Positions 44,579 to 57,200 of a DNA stretch of 64,000 nt are shown here, piece by piece. Below the pieces are notes generated by a model that did not search any database, was not told the origin of the DNA, and saw only the letters and a program-made list of their open reading frames with translations. Origin of the DNA: Podospora pseudoanserina (lineage: Eukaryota > Ascomycota > Sordariomycetes > Sordariales > Podosporaceae); contig NC_085923.1 in the NCBI RefSeq assembly GCF_035222485.1, forward strand, positions 1,736,001-1,800,000. Direction: 5' to 3'. The position numbers were made by a program, and so were the translations under genes. Each line of letters opens with the position of its first letter. The first letter of the stretch is position 1.

Positions 44579-45133
44579 TCAAAACCCCCACTCCCATCCA
44601 CCGGGCGGCCTTCTCCGTTTGCCAAAATCCCGAAACTCCCTCTGTTCAGGCCACGGCTCGAGCTGTCCCAACAATCGTCTCCAGTCCGCCATGACAGAGC
44701 TGCTCGACGGGACCTCTCTTGGTGTGACAGAGGGGCTGTCAATTCCACCACGGGCGCTATCCCTGATTGAATACTTGTCAGGAGATTTTGAGCGCACAAA
44801 GCCTTTTCTTGTGTCCGGAGCGAAGTCCACATCTAGGGCCTTTCCAATCGCCACGATGTCGGCTCCAGAAAACGTAACTATGGTGCGGTCTGGAAGGATC
44901 GTGGAGGATCCGGGCACTTTCAGCCGCTCCCCAGTCAGGCGCTCTTCGATATCTTTGAGGATCATAACCTCGGCCTCGGTGTCAGTAGGATCGGAGAGGA
45001 TCGGCTGTAGGTAGTAGGAGGTGTGGCCGGTATTGCAGTCGAAAGAGCTGTAAATTCGAGCTTTAAGCTCGAAGTTTCCGAATGGGCTGGGGTTGCGATT
45101 GGGGCATTCTGTCGTAGCGGGGCATGCTGCCAT
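44579..45133 (-). CDS. Unrecognised small protein (possible trio member 2)
   Basis: This is a single exon of 184 residues from the ATG at 45131-45133. The central part at 20-105 looks globular (FELKARIYSSFDCNTGHTSY, EVMILKDIEERLTGERLKV). It ends in STILPDRTIVTFSG followed by ADIVAIGKALDV at 77-103. That segment resembles, more weakly, the motif of the genes at 42284-43213 and 45625-46458: a Pro-Asp/Glu turn, an IV(V/T) strand, a short turn and an amphipathic helix ending KAL/TF/AF. No coiled coil is present. The C-terminal 75 residues are basic, Ser/Pro-rich and Trp-rich at the end. The function is unknown. Confidence 0.6.
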   Translation of the reverse strand: MAACPATTECPNRNPSPFGNFELKARIYSSFDCNTGHTSYYLQPILSDPTDTEAEVMILKDIEERLTGERLKVPGSSTILPDRTIVTFSGADIVAIGKALDVDFAPDTRKGFVRSKSPDKYSIRDSARGGIDSPSVTPREVPSSSSVMADWRRLLGQLEPWPEQREFRDFGKRRRPPGGWEWGF

Positions 45134-45624
45134 CTTGCTTTCAAGACATGTGGGAAGATAAGTTGAGGTAGGATGGCTTAACTTTTGCTGGTAACAAAGG
45201 TTGGCATGTTGGTTGGTCACACAACTCGGGTTCTCTTTTTTGACGGGAATGAGTGGACCACTTACCGATATGATCTCAAGTTATAAGAGAAAGACTGATA
45301 ATTTTTAGCTTGTACCAGCGGGAAGCGTGATGGTGGTGAACTGAAGAATTGAAAGCCGAGCCAAGGGGAAGAATAGTTGTAGTGAGAAATCGGTGGGTGG
45401 TGCTAGTCGCCCACGACAGAGTGAATCTCGCGATAAGAGAAAGTCTTTGGATGACAGAAATAGCAGGAAGCAACACAAAGCCAAAACAAAGGTTTTCCTC
45501 AGAATACAGTCAGATAAATCCACTAAATATATAGCCAATGCAGTTCCCTTTCCTCCGTCTTCTTGACGTAGAAACTAAGGTACACCTCACTAGTTAGCTG
45601 CCCCCTCGAACCCCCCTCCCCATC
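45134..45624. other. Intergenic region, promoter of trio member 2
   Basis: No gene is seen in this stretch between two same-strand genes. Confidence 0.45.
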
Positions 45625-46458
45625 CTACTTATCAATCCCAAAAGCCCTCCTCAAAACCTCCAACACCCCCTTATCAACAACCACCAACCCCCCCTCCTCC
45701 GGTTCAATCTCCACCGTCCCCCCAGATCCAACCCTCGGCAAAAAAACCCTCAACTTCCCCCTCTTTCTCCCCCCCGCCCTCAACTCCCTAACCTCGGCCT
45801 CCAACTCCCCTATCCGTCTCCGATCCCTCATATACTGCCCCTCCAACTCCTTAATCCACTTCCAATCTCCCTCCCTTTCCTTCTTCTCCTCCCTAATCCC
45901 TTCCTCCAGCTCCTCAATCCTTTTCCCATCCCGATCGCCCTGCTCCCTTAACTGCGTGATCAACTCTCCATTTCTCACCGCCAACTCCCCCATCCGTCTC
46001 TGGTCCGTCTGTCTCTGCTCCTCCAAGACAGTCATCTGAATACGCTGCTCACGGTGGCAGCGGATATGCTCGATAAGCTGGTCGTCGGCCTCCTCCACTT
46101 TTGCCAGGAAGGCTTCCCACAGCAGTTCCTCTGTCGGGGCGGAACCTGGTGGTGGGGGCAGGGAGTAAGTTCTGCGGGTGTTATCTTTGTCGTTGTCGTC
46201 GTTGTCGTCGTGGAGGTCGCCTTCGTTGTAGAAGTCGATTAGACACTCAAACGCTTCTCGTCGGCTTTGAGTGTCGCTTTGTTCATTGTTTGGGCCGTGA
46301 ACGGGATTTGTATCGTCGGGCGGTGTTGTGTCTTTGAGGTTGTCGGTCGTTGAAGATGCGGCTGTAGTCGCTTTTGTTGTGGTTGTTGGGTCGTGGTTCT
46401 CAAGCTCGGGGCTCAACTTCCTCTTCTTGGAGGGGGGTTGTTCTGCCGAGGAGGGCAT
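45625..46458 (-). CDS. Unrecognised coiled-coil protein with C-terminal motif (trio member 3)
   Basis: This is a single exon of 277 residues from the ATG at 46456-46458. A basic PSKKRKLSPE near residue 9 looks like a nuclear localisation signal. A Thr-rich and Asp-rich disordered part follows to about 90. Residues 105-235 form a long, highly charged coiled coil (LEEQRQTDQRRMGELAVRN, ELEGQYMRDRRRIGELEAEV). After a basic linker the protein ends with VEIEPEEGGLVVVDK and VLEVLRRAFGIDK at 246-277, closely matching residues 109-137 of the gene at 42284-43213. I know no named family with this arrangement. Confidence 0.7.
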   Translation of the reverse strand: MPSSAEQPPSKKRKLSPELENHDPTTTTKATTAASSTTDNLKDTTPPDDTNPVHGPNNEQSDTQSRREAFECLIDFYNEGDLHDDNDDNDKDNTRRTYSLPPPPGSAPTEELLWEAFLAKVEEADDQLIEHIRCHREQRIQMTVLEEQRQTDQRRMGELAVRNGELITQLREQGDRDGKRIEELEEGIREEKKEREGDWKWIKELEGQYMRDRRRIGELEAEVRELRAGGRKRGKLRVFLPRVGSGGTVEIEPEEGGLVVVDKGVLEVLRRAFGIDK

Positions 46459-49120
46459 GTCTGCGACTTTTGTGGGGATTTGAGGGTACGGGGTGGTAAT
46501 AGTATGTGCTGTACGGGGAAAAAGAAGCGGATCTCTTGCCAGCGGGACGGTGACAGTAAGGTGAAAAAGTCGCAGTGCAAATGGCCGATAGCTGGTGCTC
46601 TATCAACTACCTTACCTACCTGGAGCGGTGAGTCAAACATTTGAATCTGCCAGAGCAAGCACAGGTATGCACAAAACAATTTGCTCTTTCCCCCGCATAG
46701 GGCATAAGGGACTGCAGGCTATGATGTTTCATTCGACACTGGGTATGTTTTGGAAGATCTGTGCATGATGGTTATTCAATTGCGAAGTAGGGAATCCTGT
46801 GAGAGCCAGGTAGATACTGAAAGGTCGAACATACTGCCCCAGGCAGGCCTTTTTGTAGAGCTCTGAGGTAGATAATAACAGGCCAAGATTATATGACATG
46901 AGTTGAATGAATCACAATAAGTCACTTTGCAACTCGTTAACTCTGTTTGTCTGGAGACAAACGCTATTGTGACATCCACATCTTTGAATAATGGCGTGCT
47001 TGACCAGTCGATGAATCGTTTGTTGATCAAGTTACTGTGATGTTATGGGTCAGTGACGTTCCATCCAGTCAATATATGTGTGGAGAAAGAACTGTCATGT
47101 TTGAAAGTCGTTGAGTCGTAATACTGGTGAGAGAAGCCGTAATCGTTTCAGAAGCTGCTACAACTGAGTTTATGACACCTTAATCCACACGTCATGAAGT
47201 TACGCAGCTTTGAATATCTCTTGACAATCTCCAAGATATTTTGCTTATGCGGAAAGGCATCTCAAGCATGTTAAATGGGGTATTAGCTATCTCTTCAGGC
47301 CTTAAATTTGTTGTAGTTTTTCCTTTTCTGCTCCCTCACGGCAGCAGGCCTACTAGGTGAGACACAGGGTTCAACTTGTCTCACGTATGAAAGAGCACCG
47401 ATTAATAACTCTGAGTATTGCGGCCATCCCTCACAAGCCTGCAAGACTATTCTATCAACATATGAATGCTACGTGAGCATGAGGTCCGCCCATCCCTAGT
47501 GGATAGAAAAGAAGCAAAATGATCTGCTCGGCTACAACGGGAAAGGCAAAGTGACAAGCACGGTCCGCTCGCGTCCATCCGGATCTTCGTGCATTCGCGA
47601 GGGCAGCTTGGCGAGACAAGTCAGCACCTGTCAGAGGGGTGTACTGCATGGCATTATTGCATCATTTTGCTGCAGAGGTGCGGCGTATGTACAGTATGTA
47701 TATCATTGTTAGGATGCAAAAAATAGGGGTTCTAGGACCAAGACATTCTGATCTTGAATTCTCAGCTCTTGCAGGGAGTTTGAGACAAGACACGGCTTGG
47801 GCACGGGCCGTTGACCAGGTTGATTGGATGTGCTGCAGCTTTCTTTTCTTCTTTTCTCAACGCCACTGTTTCTCCTTCCCAATCTAGATCGAGGCGTGTA
47901 ACAATGTCGACTTCGCGAGATATACTCTGTAGATAGTTTTCTGCCTTCTCCCTTCTCCTGATCATGAATGAGCGGTATAGGTATCTTGACCAGCTGAAGA
48001 GAACATCCATAAAGGGCAAGATGGGGCGAATCATCTGTGCGGTGCCAGTCACAAGTGGTCAGATTTCACAGCCGAGCAACCGAAGCTGGGCCCGAAGCAT
48101 GGCCCGAAAGTACAGCCAAGAGGTGTAGCAGTCTGGAGCTGGAACAGTGCAATGTAACTAAAAGTTCCCAAGAATTTTGTGGTGGAGAAGGCTTGTTTAG
48201 CTTCACACGGCCGAGTCCACAAGTGCTATTAGCCGGTTGACAGTGTCGGATTCTTCGCTTCGTGTTTCGTTATGGCGTTTTAGTTTGCTCAGTTTGATCC
48301 AAGAGGCGACGATCTCCCAGATCTGTAGCCGTATCCGAGTGCGCCGACGTGATACCGGAGCTGGCTCCGAAAGGGTGTGTTGATGCATAAGAGGAAGGCC
48401 ATCGGGCCGTCTCTCTCATGACTGCTACATGGTGTAGTAGCATACCATCCATCCGCTAGGTAGATCAACCACAACCCCGGGTCATTTTATCCATTTTAAG
48501 ATATGACGAGGCAAGGACCAGCTTTCAGTCTTGAGCGGGGTATGGATTGATTGCCCATTTCGCGCGGATGACGGACGGGATAAATGCAGTCGAGCGGCGA
48601 CACTGTTGGCTGCAGGTTGGAAACAAGGAGCCATTTTCGTGCCAAGAGGGCGTCCTTTGAGCAGCCAGATGGGAACCAGGCACGGACGAGACGGTAGGGG
48701 ATCAAACAAACGTGGCAGCCCTGCGTGTCACGGTGGACGGGGAGACTTGAGAGGCTCACAAAGGAAAGGTTGATAAAACAGAAAGCAAAAAAAAGCTTTG
48801 ACGGGAGAGAGGTGGGTGTGGTCGGTGGGGAATCACGCTATTGTCAGTTTGGGCCCACTCCCCCACTGGGATGCCTGTCAGCTTGTGGAGGAGTGCTCCA
48901 TTATCGCGACCATTGGCTCGTGGGGAATGAGGGGAGGGGGGCCTTGGGGGAGCAGCCGGGAGCTGTCCCCCCCAGGGGTATCCATCCTGCAGGTCATGAA
49001 GGGATCCCCATTTCCCCATGATACAAGATGACCCTCCCCCAGCGACTGTCCCCTCTCCGACCTCCTGCGATACGACCCTGTCGTCCTCTTTCTCGCTTCA
49101 CCTCCGTCTTCACTCCCACC
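46459..49120. other. Long gene-free region
   Basis: No recognisable gene is seen in about 2.7 kb. Composition is mixed and open frames are short. The left end should hold the promoter of trio member 3. Confidence 0.4.
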
Positions 49121-49193
49121 CCCATTGCTCCCATTGCTCCCATTGCTCCCATTGCTCCCATTGCTCCCATTGCTCCCATTGCTCCCATTGCTC
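49121..49193. repeat. Minisatellite, 9-bp unit
   Basis: Eight perfect tandem copies of CCCATTGCT lie about 150 bp upstream of the WD-like gene's start codon, probably in its 5' leader or promoter. Confidence 0.9.
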
Positions 49194-49339
49194 TCTGAGA
49201 CCCAGGGCCCGCCGACCTGGTAGCCGGATTTGCGATCATCCGAGGCTTTGATCTGCCCTGCGTTTCCCACACTGCTTTCCTCCTTCAGATACGAACATCA
49301 TCTCCTTTACGATCGCAACCTCGTTACAATCGATCAAAG

Positions 49340-51262
49340 ATGGAACCCTATGCATACCCTGCCGAAGGGTTGGATGAGATGGCGTAAGCTAGACACCCGC
49401 CACACCGCCGTTGAACCGCTCAGTTCACCAAATGGTTGCTAACGGCTGGGAACAGAGAAAAGTTGAACCGATTAAGCACAGCGGACTCGCGGCATGGTGA
49501 CTCGGCCCCATTGCTCGACGGACAATCCTATAACGCCTACGATCCCCGACTACGACCACCGTCGAGCGGCTACCCGCTGCCACCGACTCCCGAGTCGCAA
49601 TGGAGTCCCACCGATGACCTTTTCCGAGTCCCGAATTATGAGCTTGGTCAGCGGCACGCTGCCGCATTGCCGCTGCAGCGTCCGGTGTCGAGGAGCAAGT
49701 CGTCACTTTTCCGAAAAGACTCGCATACATCGGACCGAAGGCCCTCGAGAGGCTCGTCCGCCGGTTTCAGCCTGTACCCCGCAGCCCGTCCACCACCGCC
49801 GAAGCAGCCGCTGCCCGCGCTTCCCTCCAACAAATCTGCACGCCGCATCTCATCCCAGGGCTCCTTTGACAGCAGCTCAGTCGCATCGGGCGAGACTTCG
49901 AGATACTCGGATTCCACCAGGGGTTGTGGGCTCGAGCGAGTGTCCACGAACGGAACACCAACGTCTCCACACACCAATGCGCATTTCGTGGCTGTCCCTC
50001 CCGTGCCCGAGGAATATCGGACACGGCAGGAATCACAATCCACGGCTGTGACTGTTGTGCCCTGGAAATCTCTCACACACCAGGAAAAGGCCCCCAAGGA
50101 TCCATCCGTATACTTCTTTGACATTTCAACAACGTCTGCCACCCTGGCCAGCAAACATGGCAACAACATCATCAAGGTGTGGTCTGTCGGCTCAGGCGAG
50201 GTCCAGAGCCAGATCAAAATCTCTTGCTACACAACCGCCCAGCCTCGGTCGCGCGAGTATTTCGTTCGTAGCCATGCCATTCTTTCCGAGCCCTCCAACA
50301 TGATAGCCATTGCCACCGGCTTCGGTGACTCGCTCGAGATTTGGGACTGGGGCAAGAAGAAGAAGCTGCAGTCCATGGACAAGGCAGACCGTTGGGCCGC
50401 CGTTCGTTCCAACGTTATGGAAGCCGGATGGTGCCCCCTTGTTACCTACAGAGGAGACAACGACACCATCGAGCTGTGGGAAGCGACATACTCCAAGAAG
50501 CCATTCAAGAAGACGCGCGTGATTGAGCTCGCCAGGGCGGGTCTCCCGGTGTTGCCAAAGTATCCCGAACTCGCCTTCTCCGCCACTGGACCCCTCCTGA
50601 TCACCGCCTCCGGGCCTCGGCCACCCAGACTAGGGCACCCTCCTCCCGAGAGAGAGACGCTCCTCATAGCCTGGGAGATCCACAACGGCGCCGAAATGAC
50701 AACACCGTACAAGGTCGTGGCACCATGGCAGCATGCCGAGCTGGACACCGCCCTCCCATCTGGTCTCGCCACCTACGGTTCAGTCGCCGTATCAATCTGG
50801 ATCCCCGCCTCCTACCGTGCCATCCCCGTCCCGGCCGCGAGAGGCGGCAACGGATACAACCTCGCCCCCGCCTCGGTCCCCTTCCGGTATGTCCTTGTAT
50901 GGGACTTTTCTGCGTCATCCACGAAGACCTTCCGCATCCCCAACGCCATGTCGTGCGTCAGCCCGGATTGCAGATTTATCGCCTACTGTGACTCTAGGGG
51001 GGTTGACTCGGGAGCGAGAGGATGCTTGGCGGTGCTGGATGCCATGACGGGGAAGCAGCTGTGGTGCTGGCCGGACCCGGATGCCACTGCTGCGGACGTT
51101 GATATGATGGCTGGGTTCAGCCAGTTGGCGAATTTAAGCAAGGTGACGGAGATGTGCTTTTCTGCCGATGGCGGCTTCTTGTTCATTGGGGACAGCGAGG
51201 GCGGCACGGGGGTTTTTGAGGTGAGGGAGGGCGGAAAGGGGATTAGCATGAGGCCTGTCTAG
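49340..51262 (+). CDS. WD-repeat-like (beta-propeller) protein
   Basis: Exons are 49340-49383 and 49456-51262, giving 616 residues. The 72-nt intron (GTAAGC..AACAG) is needed because the long second exon has no suitable ATG; exon 1 supplies MEPYAYPAEGLDEMA. Residues 1-200 are Ser/Pro/Arg-rich and disordered. From about 210 there are WD-like blades: NIIKVWSVGSGE, SLEIWDWGKKKKLQS, TIELWEAT, YVLVWDFSASSTKTFRI and the final FLFIGDSEGGTGVFEVREG. The propeller probably occupies 210-616. I do not recognise a specific family. A scaffold role would be usual. Confidence 0.75.
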
Positions 51263-54200
51263 GAGACGTCTCTGCTTTCCCTGCAAGACATCTTGGATGA
51301 GGGTGACCAGAGAACTAATGGAAAGAAGAAAAAGAAGGAGGAGGTCGAGCGGAAGGAAAATGTGCGGGACAAGGAAAGGGAAAGCGAGGGTCTCGATGTC
51401 TTGAATGAACTGGTCAAACAGGTCGAGGCGGAAGAGAGGGTCTGGAGGACAGGTCAAAGCGGGAGGTGGTGATGACGCATGCCTTTCAATCTTTGAAATA
51501 TAATGGTTGTAATCTAGGAAGACATCTGAGCTGGATCTTTTTCACATTCTTCATCGGGAGGGGTTTGGGGCGGGGATTTGACACTGCGGCGGTAGTCACC
51601 GAGATTGGATCATCAGGCTTGTGGATAGGAGGTCGGCTGGGGAATATGACAGGATGAGAACGAGGGTTTGGCCTAGCCAGCGGTTGTTTATGTTTTTCTC
51701 TTTCTCTTTCTCTTTTTCACAGATGTGTATTGCTTGAGATTTTCACGGATACCCCCTTCCCCTACCGAACCAGCCACGTTAGCACGTTTGGGCATTTTGT
51801 TGCGCAGACAAATTGAACTAATTTAATGTCATGGGAACTTGATACAATGTTCAAAAGCCTTTTGAGACATGATCAAGGCATGTTAAGAATATTTATAATT
51901 GTCCAAATTTTTCCTCGAACACCTATCAATCACCTGTTCGAACCCCCATCCGGATAGCAGTCTCTACAGTTTTATGAGCAGAATACACACAGTCGTCTGT
52001 TCTTTCCACCCTATCCCAAAACCCAACAAGACATCCTCCCAGAGAAAGCTCAGTGCAGCCAAAGGCTTTTCGACTGAATATCCCTCGCCCATAGAAGTTG
52101 ACTGTTGATTATATAAGTCTGGACTTAATCATGCACTGTCTGCTTACCCGCCTGCCCAGAATATCACATACAGGCAATTAATCATATAAATGCCCCGATG
52201 TTGAGCTATCCCAGTATAAAGCGTAATCCAGGACAAGCGACCACACCCTGGGTAGACTGTTATAAATTGAGGTAAGAAAACGGAGTCTTTTGCGGGGCGG
52301 GACAAAAGGGGGATTTTCAATCATGGTGGACTAGACACATGCTTTTTGTGTTACGGGTATTACCTATACAGATAAAGTACCCAAGTTTACTATAACGTTT
52401 ACCAGGTTGTGGGTGATAAGTGAGAAACATAGAGCAGGACTGAGAAGGTTGTTTGATTATGGCTACCTATTTTAGTGGAAAGGGTTAAGGAAACGAATCA
52501 GTCGCTGAGCTACTTTGTTTTTGTTTGTGTGAAGGATATGGCATGAGTGGTGTGAATTAAGGCGGTGATATAGCGGAAGGAGTATGTCTAGAGTATGAAC
52601 CAGTAATGTAGTGTTGGTAGACGAACCAGAAATAAGTAGACGTTAGATCGATAGCCTTTTCTCAGATACGGTCAATTTACACCACGAGAAATGAACGAAT
52701 TTCCCAGCTACATTTTTATGAATCTGATTGCCCGCCGGCCGGTCAAACGCTCTGGACAGTGAACAGTGAGCTCGCTGCCTTCGAGGCCTCTTTTTTGTTC
52801 CAGCTCGGAATGTTAACTGATGGCCGATGGAAGCTGGCACTGAATTACAAGTCGGCAAGTCCGAGCAGCTAACACCATGTCACAGATCCCTCTGGTTTGT
52901 ACCGATAAATGAGCCCTCATCGAACGGTGCTAGGTTCCCCTCTTAGAACGACTCGTACAGCACGGCGCGGTGGTCAATTAGTCCTACTTAATCAGACTTC
53001 CAGTACCCAAATCAGGTTACCTGAGATACCTATAATAGTGTATTACTACGGCTAGTTAAGTCCATTCTCCGTCGGCAGAACTAAACAAGGGATTGCACCA
53101 ATCATAAACTTGGTCAATCTTACGGCATCGAAAGCGTCACAGAGACAACTGGAAGAGAAGAGCTTGACGGGATGCTGGAAGAGTTGTGTCAGCATGTTTT
53201 AATCACTTCCTGTTATTTGTCCATGTGTAAACATACCTGTTGAAATATTGCCAAATACAAGATACCTTGACTGTGGTTGCCTACGGCGCCCACAAAAGGC
53301 AGGAGCGAAGCTCCTCCTCCACGGGCCCCAGGTCCACCATGTATCTCGGAAAAAGGAGGAAATGCTCCCGACATAAGAATAGACCAATGAGCATACAGAG
53401 AACTCTCGGTCGCCAAGAACCCCCCTTTTTTCACCCCTGAACAGTTGCTATGGTAACGGCTCTGCTCATCACCTTATGGGCAAAGAATAGAGACTGCTTC
53501 TAGGAATGAGGGCTGTTGAAATGATTGATGGGCTTCCAAGATAGGCGAGAAGGTTTGTAATATTGTTAAGCTGCGTTTCTTGTAATACTTTCAGGTCCTG
53601 ATTCTTACATTTGCGGCCCCAAGTTTTCTACCCCACGACTTGATCAAGTCTCTCTACCTTGGCGTTGATCACCGCAGAGAGAGCCTCGGGTTAGCTGTCG
53701 TACCTCCAGTCCAGAGTCCATGTTTCGGTCTCATCGACCTCATCACCTGCATTGCCGTTCGCCGATGGCGGCTCGATATCTCGTCTCGCATTCTCCTCTT
53801 GGAGTATCCTGTTCCGCACCACTTGCCTACCATCTCCCATCCTCAGCATCCATTGCCGAGCCTGGAAACTGCCGATCGATCAAAACAGAAGCATGCAGGC
53901 AACAAAACAAGCAAAGTCAAGCTTTCTGGTCAAGCTTTGAGTGATATCAAGCCGTCCGTATCCCGTGTCCGCTGAGCACGTTACAGAAGCATCGTCGATC
54001 GGTTAGACAACGGCACGCGAGTGACTGCCGACTCGAGACATTGGCATATACCTCACCGGTGACCTCTCCCAAACGGGGCTACCTACCCGTTTCCTATTGT
54101 CCCTCGCAAGAACAACCCTGGAGAAGCAAACAACTCTGTAAATAGCTCCAAGTTCCCTTTCATGTCCCCAGAGCCTCGAAACAGTGTATCTTGCTCACCC

Positions 54201-57200
54201 CCAAATGCCGAACGTCGATCTCCAAGTGCGAGATAGACTTGAAATTCTCCATCTCGTATACCTCCAACAAATGATCACCCTCGGAGAATACCACCGTCAC
54301 ACAAAACCAAAAAAAAAAATAATAAAAAAAAATTCATAGCGAAGCTTTTCCCTTCCTATACCACCCTTCCCGTGCAACAACGATCGGCGAATGTCGGATG
54401 GGATACGGGCCACCAGCAGTAAGCGGCATCACACCAGACATTTATATACACGCCCCCACCACCAACCAACCGGGCCGGTGCGATCCCGCTTTTACTGGTG
54501 ATAAAATAGAAAAAGGATGATCGTTTCTCAAAGAGGTCAAGTACCTACCTCTCCCCTTCCCTTGTGAGACCAGCAAGTTTCTAGTATACAACGTCCCGGA
54601 GAAAACAGGTCCGATAGGTGGTCGGTCCGGCCCGGCACTTGTTCGATCTGAGAGAAGAGGAGCCCTTCTCGGCAACAAAACAGGGAGAAAATAGTGTAAT
54701 TCTTGTCACGCCTGACGAAAACGCCAGAACAGGGGATCGAGATCTCGGCGCGTGAGATCTTTGGTGCTGGTGGCCACTGGCCAGGGGGTTCTTGTTGGAA
54801 CGAATCACTCAGATCCTGTCTCCGCTGACTGGGGGGGACTCCCGAAGTGATGATGATACACTCCCGTGTTCAGCGAGCCATCCATCTCTTGGCACCTATG
54901 GGCAATCAATCTGATCTGTGTGGACACCACCGCCCACGGCCACGGGGCAAGGTAAGCAGAGATGCCAATTCTGTTACAAGTGGCTTGTGGTGGATTAGAT
55001 CTAGCGGGCTCACCCGTCTGGGCATTTCTACCGAGAAATGTTTGATATCCGGACTTTTTTTATTAATCTCTGTATATTTATTGCTCACCATCCATGCCAT
55101 CCTCGAGCAATTCAAATGACAAGAGTTCGCAGGGTCGGCTACAGCCCCCTACCTATTTCCGTCCGTTGGACAACTGTTGCGGAAAGTAGCCGAAATGTTG
55201 GTTGTATCTCTTGTTTCCCAGCCCGATCCGACATAGCCGGGTGAGAAGGCGGAACTGATTATGCTAAATCGCCAAGCACATCATCAGCATGATATAGGCA
55301 AACAAGCAGCAAGGGGTTGATATTGGAGGCCTCGAAACAAAGGGAAGCAGAAGAAAAATTGTGATATCAACTTTTGAAAGTGTAGCATTCGGCCAGCATC
55401 GGGTGAGGTTTTTCCCCCGTTGGTGAATGTTTTGGCGTACAACGGGCGGGCTGCCAAGAAAAGTCCCCGAGTCGGCGGATGTCGGGGGATCGGCAGGTGT
55501 TGTGTGTGAGAAGTTCTTCGAAATGGCCGGCGCCCCCGGGGGGCCGAAGCTGATTGCCGGCGGAAAAGGAAAAGAGTGATGGGTAAAACCGGGACAGGTT
55601 CTAGAACGTGCAGATTGGTGATGCAGGGGTTGTTCCTACCCGCTGGGCCAGGGTCACACACACACACACACACACCCCCTTGGTTCCCGCGATGATGGCC
55701 TTCTTGGCTTCTTGAAATTCTGGTTCAGCCGTTTCACAGTATTTTGGCGATGGGCTTGGCCTGCGTCGCCCGTGGCAGCTTGGCGAGCTTCTGGGGTCCC
55801 ATCGGCCAGTCACGATAAGTGTCAATTGCTGTCATGGCTGACGTATTATTGCCATTTTGCTGCAGCATCGAAGCTGTTGGGTTTGCCGTGGCTTTAGGTA
55901 ATTCGCCCGAAGACTGCAAAACTTGAAAAATTCTATTCGGCACACCGAAATGTTTCCCAGGGGTCTTTACCGCTCCTTTCGTCCTCGTGACTTGTTGAAG
56001 TTCTCTTCAATTGGAAAAAAATGCTGTTAGTCCTCTTTCGCTTTTCAGCAGAGGGGTGTGGCCAATAGCACAATACGGATTTGCCGGAATCACATGGGCG
56101 AGGCTTCAGAGCCAGGCCCCAGGTCACGTTGGCGGAAAGTTACGTAAGACACAAGCTCTCTTACCCCAGAAAATTCAAGACCAAGCAAGGCACCAAGTCA
56201 AGCCCGGGCTTTCAACGGCCAACCCCTGGACAACGGAATTGAGAAAAGTTTCTGTTTTCGTAGTAACACCAAGGCACCAACCATACCATCACGATCACAA
56301 CCTGTTGGAAGATGTGCGAAAACGGCAAGAAAATAGAAAAGTCAAAGATGCGGTCGGGAAGAGTCGGAACTGCGGTTTGTGACCTTTGATTTGCGGAAGG
56401 GCCCCGCCGATACTAATGCCCGCCCGGCACAATGACGGAATGTGGTCGGCAAAGCAGAATGGCATTTTGTGTCATAGCGGGGCATCCGTTGTGGGCTCGT
56501 GGCTCTCGGCAGCATCAGATGCTGTAGGTTCACTGCAAGTGCAGCAGCAGTTCATCCAAAACAGATACTTTCTTGTCGAAAGAATGTGACTGAATTGATC
56601 AACAGAGATGCGCCGGGCCAACGGAGACCAACAGGACGGTCGACCGCTGCATACCGCCCCTCGCCCTTTGGGACCACCCTCAATCCTCAACGGCGCGCGT
56701 CATGAGAGGAGGGCCCTGTAAAGTCTCTGTTGACCTCGTGGTGTTCCCCGGCACCATGCATGTCACTCGGCGGGCTCGTTGTGGGAGAGAGAGGAGGAAC
56801 CGCGGGGTAAGGGTTGACGGCGTTGACTGTTCGAGAACAGGTTCAGCCCGGGAGAAACAGGTTGCCAAGGGCTCGGCACGCTCATGCCCCAGACTTTTCG
56901 TCGTCCCACAGCCGTCTGCTGCTGCCGTCCAATGGCTGCGGGCCCAGGTAGAGCCCCTTTCAGCCCTGCCCGCTCACATCCACGACACCGTTTTTAGCAA
57001 AACAAAACAGCCATATCCATGACGCCGCGCCGTGTTGGCTGGGGCCGTCATCTGCGGAGGAGCGTCATGTGCCAGGCTGAACGGGGTCTCAGCCTCTGAA
57101 GTGAGGCAAGCCCCACCCCTCCGGGGAAGAGTTGTTGACAGTACGGAGTGACAAGGCAGGTAACCAGCAAGACCTTGAAACGAATCCCTTCCTACTTTAC

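Noticed and set aside
51930-51950. GTTCGAACC resembling a tRNA B-box
   Set aside because: The flanking bases cannot form a T stem and no acceptor partner is present.
55284-55673. 129-codon minus-strand frame beginning in the (CA)n tract
   Set aside because: The start is microsatellite sequence (Cys-Val repeats) and the remainder is low complexity.
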